In this document: one piece after another, positions 58,620 to 64,000 of the stretch | Numbering within the stretch: the stretch's first letter is position 1 | How the letters are laid out: each line of letters begins with the position of its first letter | Assembly: GCF_001425265.1 (NCBI RefSeq) | Contig: NZ_LMEC01000020.1 | Location: 124,001 to 188,000, forward strand | From: Massilia sp. Root418 | GTDB lineage: Bacteria > Pseudomonadota > Gammaproteobacteria > Burkholderiales > Burkholderiaceae_D | Direction of reading: 5' to 3' | Length of the DNA: 64,000 nucleotides | The notes under the pieces: model-generated | The model's input: the letters and a program-made list of their open reading frames with translations, nothing else | Told to the model about the DNA's origin: nothing | The model's database searches: none | Program-made: the position numbers and the translations under genes

Positions 58620-60423
58620 CGCCGCCTCCCAGCAGTTCCCGGTAGCCCGCATGGGACGCCATCAGTACTTCGTGCGTGCCCTCCGCCGCAATGCAGCCGC
58701 CGGCCAGCATGGCCACCCGATCGGCGAGCAGGATGGTGGACAGCTTGCTGGCCACCATCAGCACCGTCACGGGATAATCCCCGCTGGCGTGCAGCTTGCG
58801 GATATTGTCCAGTACCCGGCGTTCGGTCAGCGCATCGAGCGCGCTGGTGGCGTCGTCCAGCACCAGGATGGCCGGCCGCGCCAGCAGTGCGCGGGCCAGG
58901 CAGATGCGCTGCCGCTGGCCGCCGGACAGCGTAACGCCTCGCTCGCCCAGCCGGGTTTGCAGGCCGTGCTCCAGGCCCTGCACCACTTCAGAGGCGGAAG
59001 CCCAGGCCAGCGCCTGTTCCAGTTCCGCGTCAGTGGCGCCGGGCCGTGCCAGGCGCAGGTTGGCGGCCAGCGTGTCCGAGAACAGGAAGCTCTCCTGCGG
59101 CACCACGTGGACCTTATGGCGCAGCTGCCACAGGTCCAGGCCGCGCACGTCGCGCCAGCCGGCCCAAGGGGAGCCTATGCGCACCGAGCCCTGGTCCGGC
59201 TCCAGCAGGCGTGGCAGCAATCCGGCCAGCGTGCTCTTGCCGGAACCGGTGGCGCCCACCAGTGCCACCACTTCGCCCGGCGCCAGTTCGAAATCGCACC
59301 CCGACAGGATGGCGGTGCTGCCGCCCGGCGCCGCGATGTCCACGCCGGCCAGGCGCAGGCCCAGCGCGCCGTCCGGCACCGGCTGCTGCGCGGGGGCGTT
59401 GACGGCGGCCCCACCGATACCGGGCCGCTCGTCCAGCAGTTCCCATATGCGGCCGGCCGAAGAGCGCGCGTCGGCGAAGATCTGCATCACGCGTCCCACG
59501 CCCTCGATGCGGAACACCAGCGTGTTCGCCACCAGCAGCGCGGCCACGATCTCGCCGACGTTCATGTGCCCCTGCTGCACCAGATGGGCGCCGTAGCCCA
59601 GTATCCAGACATGGCCCAGGGCCACCACCGCCTGCGGCAGCGGGATATGCGACGCCGAATACACCAGCGCCTGGCGCGCCAGACGGACAAATTCATCCAC
59701 GTGCGCATTGAACACGGCAATGCGGCGCTGTTCCAGGCCAAAGCCTTTGATGACGCGCACACCGTTCACGCCTTCGCTCAGTTCCTGGTTCACCTTGTCG
59801 TACGCGGCGCCGGCAGCGCGGTCCAGGTGCACCAGCGTCCCGGTCTGCGCCACGAAGATGCCGATGCCCGCCAGCGTGAGCAGCAGCGGCGGCAGGCCGA
59901 GCCAGGGGCTGTACCAGCACAGCAGGCCGATGGAGGCGGCCACCACCAGTGCCGTTTCGAACACCTGGCGCCAGAAGCTGATGAGCGCATCGCGCACCTT
60001 GTCGGCGTCGCGCGTGGTGCGGGTCACCAGTTCGCCGACGCCGTGCCGCCAGTGGTAGGCCAGGTCGAGGCGCTGCACCTGCTGGAGGATGCGCTGGCGC
60101 AGGATGGTGAGCAGTTCCTGGCCGATGATGAGCGCCATCACGCCGCCGCCGTATTGCAGCACCGCGCGCGCTGCGGCAACGGCCAGCAAGGCGAACAGCC
60201 AGTAGCGGGCCAGCGACCAGTCCAGCGTGCCGTCGGGCAGGCGCTGCACGGCGCGGCCGCTTTCCACGTCGTGCACCGCGCGGCCCACCAGCCATTGCTG
60301 CCATGCGAGGCTGAGGTTGACGACGGTGAACAGCGCGGCGGTGAGCGCAAAGCGCCACGGCATCAGGCGGTAGAGGGCGAGGCAGCGCAACAGCGGCTGG
60401 CTGACGTTGGATGGCTTGGTCAC
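58609..60423 (-). CDS. ABC exporter half-transporter A
   Basis: About 604 residues: membrane domain ('GELVTRTTRDADKVRDALIS'), Walker A 'GATGSGKST', canonical 'LSGGQRQRICLARALL', and Walker B 'ILVLDDATSALD', where Asp replaces the catalytic Glu. One degenerate and one consensus site is typical of heterodimeric exporters such as TM287/288 or BmrCD. A GTG at 60423 starts the conserved part; an ATG at 60519 would add 32 residues. The 207 bp upstream contain only the divergent promoter region. Confidence 0.9.
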   Translation of the reverse strand: MTKPSNVSQPLLRCLALYRLMPWRFALTAALFTVVNLSLAWQQWLVGRAVHDVESGRAVQRLPDGTLDWSLARYWLFALLAVAAARAVLQYGGGVMALIIGQELLTILRQRILQQVQRLDLAYHWRHGVGELVTRTTRDADKVRDALISFWRQVFETALVVAASIGLLCWYSPWLGLPPLLLTLAGIGIFVAQTGTLVHLDRAAGAAYDKVNQELSEGVNGVRVIKGFGLEQRRIAVFNAHVDEFVRLARQALVYSASHIPLPQAVVALGHVWILGYGAHLVQQGHMNVGEIVAALLVANTLVFRIEGVGRVMQIFADARSSAGRIWELLDERPGIGGAAVNAPAQQPVPDGALGLRLAGVDIAAPGGSTAILSGCDFELAPGEVVALVGATGSGKSTLAGLLPRLLEPDQGSVRIGSPWAGWRDVRGLDLWQLRHKVHVVPQESFLFSDTLAANLRLARPGATDAELEQALAWASASEVVQGLEHGLQTRLGERGVTLSGGQRQRICLARALLARPAILVLDDATSALDALTERRVLDNIRKLHASGDYPVTVLMVASKLSTILLADRVAMLAGGCIAAEGTHEVLMASHAGYRELLGGGDGQ

Positions 60424-60630
60424 TATGCTTTCCCGGTACGGAATGAGTTGGAACACCCTTCTCCGCACGATCCGTGCCAGCGGCAGCGGCCGGGGTTCGC
60501 GCGCTTTCGGGCCGGCCATGGCGCGCCGGATGCACTTGCCTGTGCAAAAGCCAGCAGCGCTGTGCGATTTTCAGCAGTGCCGGTTCAGTGCCGGTTGATT
60601 TCTGCGGCGCGCAGGCGGTAGCATGGCGGC

Positions 60631-61431
60631 ATGACGATTCCTTTCCCTTCCCTGGCCGTGCTGGCCGAAGCTGCATTCCATAACGAACGCGTGGCGGCGC
60701 GCCGCCTGGCCGCCGGCACGGGGCTGGACGAAACGCAGGCGCTGCTGCGCATCCTGGTGCAGTCGGCGGCAACCGCCGGCCATGGCGGGCACGCGGTCCA
60801 GGTGGCGCAGGCGGCGGCAGGGACGCGGGTGGCGGAAGCGCCGCAAGCGGCGCAGGCCGACCTCGCGGAGGCGGGCCTGGCGGGCCTGCACGCGCTGCTG
60901 GCGGCCCGGGCAAAGCAGAAACAGCAAGACGCGGAGCGCCGCGCGGCCAAGCTGCTGGCCCGCGCCGCCAGGCTGGCGGACAGGCAGGCGCGCTTGGCGC
61001 CGCAGGCCGGGGCCTGGCAGGCATGGTTCGACGGCTCGGCGCACCCGAATCCGGGCCGCCTGGGCATCGGCGCGTTGCTGCTGGGGCCCGCCGGCGAACG
61101 CGTGGAAATCAGCCGCCGCGCGGGCCACGGCAACAGCGGCGAGGCGGAATACCTGGCGCTGGAAGCCTTGCTGGAAGCGGCCCTCGCGGCGCGCCCGCCG
61201 GTGCTGGCGATTTATGGCGACAGCCAGGTGGTGATCGGCGACGTGGCGCCCGCTGCACGCGGCGGACCCGGCGCGAAAGGACTGGAGCAGCACCGCGAGC
61301 GGGTGCTGGCCTTGCTGGGGGAAATGGAAGAATCGGGCCGGGTGACGCTGCACTGGGTGCCGCGCCACCGCAACGGCGAGGCGGACCGCCTGTCGCAACA
61401 GGCGATCGCCTCCTGGCCTGGGGATGGCTAA
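60631..61431 (+). CDS. RNase HI-like protein with helical N-terminal extension
   Basis: 266 residues. The C-terminal 130 residues are an RNase H fold with all acidic residues: Asp in 'AWFDGSAHPNPG', Glu in 'NSGEAEYLAL', Asp in 'IYGDSQVV' and Asp in 'HRNGEADRLSQQA'. The 125-residue N-terminus is Ala/Arg/Gln-rich and helical, of unknown use. It probably degrades RNA in RNA-DNA hybrids. Divergent from the exporter pair; monocistronic. Confidence 0.87.
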   Translation: MTIPFPSLAVLAEAAFHNERVAARRLAAGTGLDETQALLRILVQSAATAGHGGHAVQVAQAAAGTRVAEAPQAAQADLAEAGLAGLHALLAARAKQKQQDAERRAAKLLARAARLADRQARLAPQAGAWQAWFDGSAHPNPGRLGIGALLLGPAGERVEISRRAGHGNSGEAEYLALEALLEAALAARPPVLAIYGDSQVVIGDVAPAARGGPGAKGLEQHRERVLALLGEMEESGRVTLHWVPRHRNGEADRLSQQAIASWPGDG

Positions 61432-61445
61432 CGCAGCCAGCGCGG

Positions 61446-63077
61446 CTAGCGCAGCGCGAGCTTGCTGCCACCCTTCACGCGGCGCGCGGATGCCGCGCCG
61501 GCATAAGCGCGGCCTGCGGACGCATCCGCCGCACCGCCCACCTGGAACACGCTCACCACCTGCGCCAGCTGCGCCGCCTGCTGCTGCATGGACTCGGCGG
61601 CAGCGGCGGACTGCTCCACCAGTGCGGCATTCTGCTGCGTAACCTGATCCATCTCGCCGATGGCCTTGTACACCTCATCGATGCCCGCGCTCTGCTCCTT
61701 GCTGGCGGTAGTGATCTCGGTAATGATGGTGCTCACCCGGTGCACGCTGTCCACGATGTCCTGCATGGTCGCGCCGGCGTCGGCCACCAGCTTGCTGCCC
61801 TGGTTAACCTTGTCCACCGAATCGCCGATCAGTTCCTTGATTTCCTTGGCGGCAGCCGCCGAGCGCTGCGCCAGCGTGCGCACCTCGCTGGCCACCACGG
61901 CAAAGCCGCGGCCCTGCTCACCGGCGCGCGCCGCTTCCACTGCCGCGTTCAGGGCCAGGATATTGGTCTGGAAGGCGATGCCGTCGATGACCGAGATGAT
62001 GTCCACGATCTTGCGCGAGGCGGCGTTGATGGCGTCCATCGTGCCCACCACCTCGGACACCACGGCCCCGCCCTTCACCGCCACGTCGGCCGCCGCGTCG
62101 GCCAGCGCATTGGCCTGGCGCGCGTTGCCGGCGTTGTTCTTCACGGTGGCGGTCAGCTCTTCCATGGAGGCCGCCGTCTCTTCCAGCGAGCCTGCCTGCT
62201 GCTCGGTGCGGGACGAAAGGTCCTGGTTGCCCGCCGCGATTTCGCTGGACGAGGTTTCAATCTGCGCCGTGCCGCTGCGCACCTGCATCACGATGTTGAG
62301 CAGCGCGCCGTTCATGTCCTGCAAGGCCTGCAGCAGCTGGCCGGTTTCGTCGCTGCCGCTCACGGTGATGCGGCCCGTCAGGTCGCCGCCGGCCACGCGC
62401 CGCGCCGCCGCCACCGCCTGGCACAGCGGCCGGGTGATGCCCACGGTGAGCAGCCAGGAGCACACCACGCCGAACACCAGCACCAAGGCCGTTAGCGCTA
62501 TCAACAGGGAACGGCTGGCGTCGGCGCCACGCTCGATTTCCAGCCCGATCGCGTCGATCTTGCTGCGCTGGCGCTGCAGCAGCTCGGCCATCAAGCCCTG
62601 GTACGCGGCGGCGCCGGGTGCAAACACGTTCTTGAAATGCGCTTCCGCCTCCTCCAGCGCGCCTGCGGCCTTCAGCTTGGTCACCTTGTCGCGCGAGGCC
62701 AGATAGATCTTGCGCTGCTCGCCGATGCGGGCGAACAGCTCTTTCTCGTCGTCGTCGATCAGCGCTTCGATCTTCTTCTGCAGCTCGGCCGAGACGGCGC
62801 TGGATTTTTTCGCCTCATCGGCGAAGTAGTCCACCAGCGACGGATCGCTGCTGCGCACAATGGCCGTGGTGCGGCGGATCGCGCTGTCGATCTTGCTCGA
62901 CCAGTCGCTCACCATGCGCTCTTTCGCCAGCGGCACTTCCATCATGGCCTTGGTGGCGCTGGCCACGCCGTGCAGGCGCCAGATGGCGACACCGGTGATG
63001 GTGACCGACAGGGCCAGGATGACGGCGAAGCCCAGCGCCAGGCGCTTGCCGATGCTGATATTGGACAGGATACTCAC
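61446..63077 (-). CDS. Methyl-accepting chemotaxis protein
   Basis: 543 residues: first helix '[20 protein letters not shown]', a four-helix-bundle periplasmic sensor (about 35-185), second helix '[20 protein letters not shown]', HAMP, and the signalling hairpin with the conserved tip '[28 protein letters not shown]'. A methylation segment '[19 protein letters not shown]' is present. The GTG at 63077 gives the usual '[16 protein letters not shown]' start; a TTG overlapping the CheW stop is the alternative. Operon with cheW. Confidence 0.92.
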   Translation of the reverse strand: MSILSNISIGKRLALGFAVILALSVTITGVAIWRLHGVASATKAMMEVPLAKERMVSDWSSKIDSAIRRTTAIVRSSDPSLVDYFADEAKKSSAVSAELQKKIEALIDDDEKELFARIGEQRKIYLASRDKVTKLKAAGALEEAEAHFKNVFAPGAAAYQGLMAELLQRQRSKIDAIGLEIERGADASRSLLIALTALVLVFGVVCSWLLTVGITRPLCQAVAAARRVAGGDLTGRITVSGSDETGQLLQALQDMNGALLNIVMQVRSGTAQIETSSSEIAAGNQDLSSRTEQQAGSLEETAASMEELTATVKNNAGNARQANALADAAADVAVKGGAVVSEVVGTMDAINAASRKIVDIISVIDGIAFQTNILALNAAVEAARAGEQGRGFAVVASEVRTLAQRSAAAAKEIKELIGDSVDKVNQGSKLVADAGATMQDIVDSVHRVSTIITEITTASKEQSAGIDEVYKAIGEMDQVTQQNAALVEQSAAAAESMQQQAAQLAQVVSVFQVGGAADASAGRAYAGAASARRVKGGSKLALR

Positions 63078-63085
63078 GCCGGCGC

Positions 63086-63577
63086 TCAAGCTGCGAGGGC
63101 CGTGTCGAGCAGGCCCATGTCGGCGCTCGTCATCAGGCGGTCGATGTCCACCAGGATCAGCATGCGCTCATCGATGGTGCCCAGGCCGACGATGTACTCG
63201 GTGTTGAGCGTGGAGGTGATCTCCGGCGCCGGCTTGACCTGCTCCGGGGTCAGGATGGTCACGTCCGACACGCTGTCGACCACCATGCCCACCACGCGGT
63301 GGCCGATGTTCAGGATGATGACGACGGTGAACTGGTTGTAGGTCGGCTCACCCACGTTGAACTTGATGCGCATGTCCACGATCGGCACGATCAGGCCGCG
63401 CAGGTTGATCACGCCCTTGACGAATTCGGGCGCGCTGGCGATGCGGGTCGGGGCCTCGTAGCTGCGGATCTCGCTGACTTTCTGGATATCGATGCCGTAC
63501 TCCTCCTGGCCCAGGGTAAAGGCGAGGTATTCGGCGGCGGCCGCGACGTTGGCGGCATTGGTGGCGTCGGTGGACAT
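63086..63577 (-). CDS. cheW: Chemotaxis coupling protein CheW
   Basis: 163 residues with the CheW fold: '[20 protein letters not shown]', '[19 protein letters not shown]', '[20 protein letters not shown]', '[14 protein letters not shown]'. Couples the downstream receptor to CheA. The next gene (receptor) starts 8 bp after the stop, so receptor and adaptor are made together. It starts at ATG 63577. The 170 bp upstream hold the divergent promoter region. Confidence 0.93.
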   Translation of the reverse strand: MSTDATNAANVAAAAEYLAFTLGQEEYGIDIQKVSEIRSYEAPTRIASAPEFVKGVINLRGLIVPIVDMRIKFNVGEPTYNQFTVVIILNIGHRVVGMVVDSVSDVTILTPEQVKPAPEITSTLNTEYIVGLGTIDERMLILVDIDRLMTSADMGLLDTALAA

Positions 63578-63747
63578 GGTTTCCCTCTCAAAAGATCTAT
63601 AATGTTACCGCAAGTCAAGACTTGGCGCAGCAAATAAATGCACCAGAGCAATATCCAGGGTGCAGAACACTATGGCCTTCTTGTCAATTCAATGCCACAA
63701 TCACAGGGATAGGCAGCACCGCAGGCAGCACCCGTCCGAGGAGAAGA

Positions 63748-64000
63748 ATGAATACGTTGTTAAGCAGCTGGCATCCGCGCCTGGTGGCGCTGGCCACCGC
63801 GGCCGCAGAGGATGACGGCGCCCACGATACCAACCATTTGCACCGCGTGTGGCGCAACGCCACGCTGCTGATGGACGACTACCCGGAAGCGGACGCGCTG
63901 GTGGTGCTGGCGGCCTGCTACCTGCACGACCTGGTGAACCTGCCCAAGAATTCGCCGGACCGCCACCTGGCCTCGCGCCAGGCAGCACGGCTGGCCAGCC
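63748..64000 (+). CDS. HD-domain phosphohydrolase, truncated by window end
   Basis: The first 84 residues of a protein with 'DTNHLHRVWRNATLLMDDY' and 'VLAACYLHDLVNLPK': the first His and the HD pair of HD-superfamily metal phosphohydrolases of the YedJ type. 'CGAGGAG' precedes the ATG. The frame runs off the end of the window, so length and C-terminal domains are unknown. Confidence 0.82.
   Translation, partial: MNTLLSSWHPRLVALATAAAEDDGAHDTNHLHRVWRNATLLMDDYPEADALVVLAACYLHDLVNLPKNSPDRHLASRQAARLAS

Noticed and set aside
56862..60621. Very long open frames (690 and 714 codons) on the plus strand opposite the ABC exporters
   Set aside because: Antisense shadows of high-GC genes: low-complexity Ala/Gln/His/Arg products with no domain, while the opposite strand has complete ABC motifs.
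1..64000. CRISPR array or rRNA genes
   Set aside because: No spaced direct repeats of CRISPR type and no rRNA-like sequence; the tandem repeats seen are short and coding or leader-associated.

Overview
The window is high-GC DNA from a betaproteobacterium, most likely Oxalobacteraceae (Massilia/Duganella/Janthinobacterium type). This is inferred from protein style and gene mix (pectate lyase, glycine-zipper and WXXGXW envelope proteins, Ssu-type transporters), not from a search. The left 3.9 kb is an integrative element beside a tRNA-Leu(UAA) gene. It holds a GIY-YIG-like ORF, two AlpA-type regulators each behind a repeated promoter/leader unit, a decayed integrase and an intact P4-type integrase.

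Next come a pectate lyase, a MacB-like gene remnant, a CLC channel with fluoride-antiporter motifs (6.9-8.1 kb), and a copper-handling operon (8.2-13.6 kb: TonB receptor, His-rich periplasmic protein, TolC-like lipoprotein, Tat-exported multicopper oxidase). An M28 peptidase, a GNAT acetyltransferase and a glycine-zipper protein follow.

From 16.4 to 41.3 kb two convergent gene arms form a large signalling/cell-wall locus. The plus arm encodes a divergent Ser/Thr kinase, a SEDS (FtsW/RodA) polymerase with an FHA-like N-terminus, two FHA proteins, an SH3 membrane protein and a Cys-rich protein; pirin and OsmC genes lie between. The minus arm encodes a giant penicillin-binding transpeptidase, three unknown proteins, a Lon-type protease domain without ATPase, an SPFH/zinc-ribbon coiled-coil protein and a kinase-coiled-coil-formylglycine-enzyme-like fusion. 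The content resembles the actinobacterial pknAB-rodA-pbpA-fha locus but has many extra parts. It is my candidate for an under-described system.

From 42.6 to 56.7 kb lies an organosulfur-scavenging regulon: a seven-gene Ssu-type ABC operon with a class II aldolase and a DszB-like desulfinase, a divergent second DszB-like gene, a TonB receptor, two SsuD-like monooxygenases and a sigma-54 activator. Four sequences matching sigma-54 promoters sit before its transcription units, and several of its proteins are almost free of Cys and Met, as expected for sulfur-starvation proteins.

The right end carries an ABC exporter half-transporter pair, an RNase H-like protein, a chemoreceptor with CheW, and the start of an HD-domain gene cut by the window edge.
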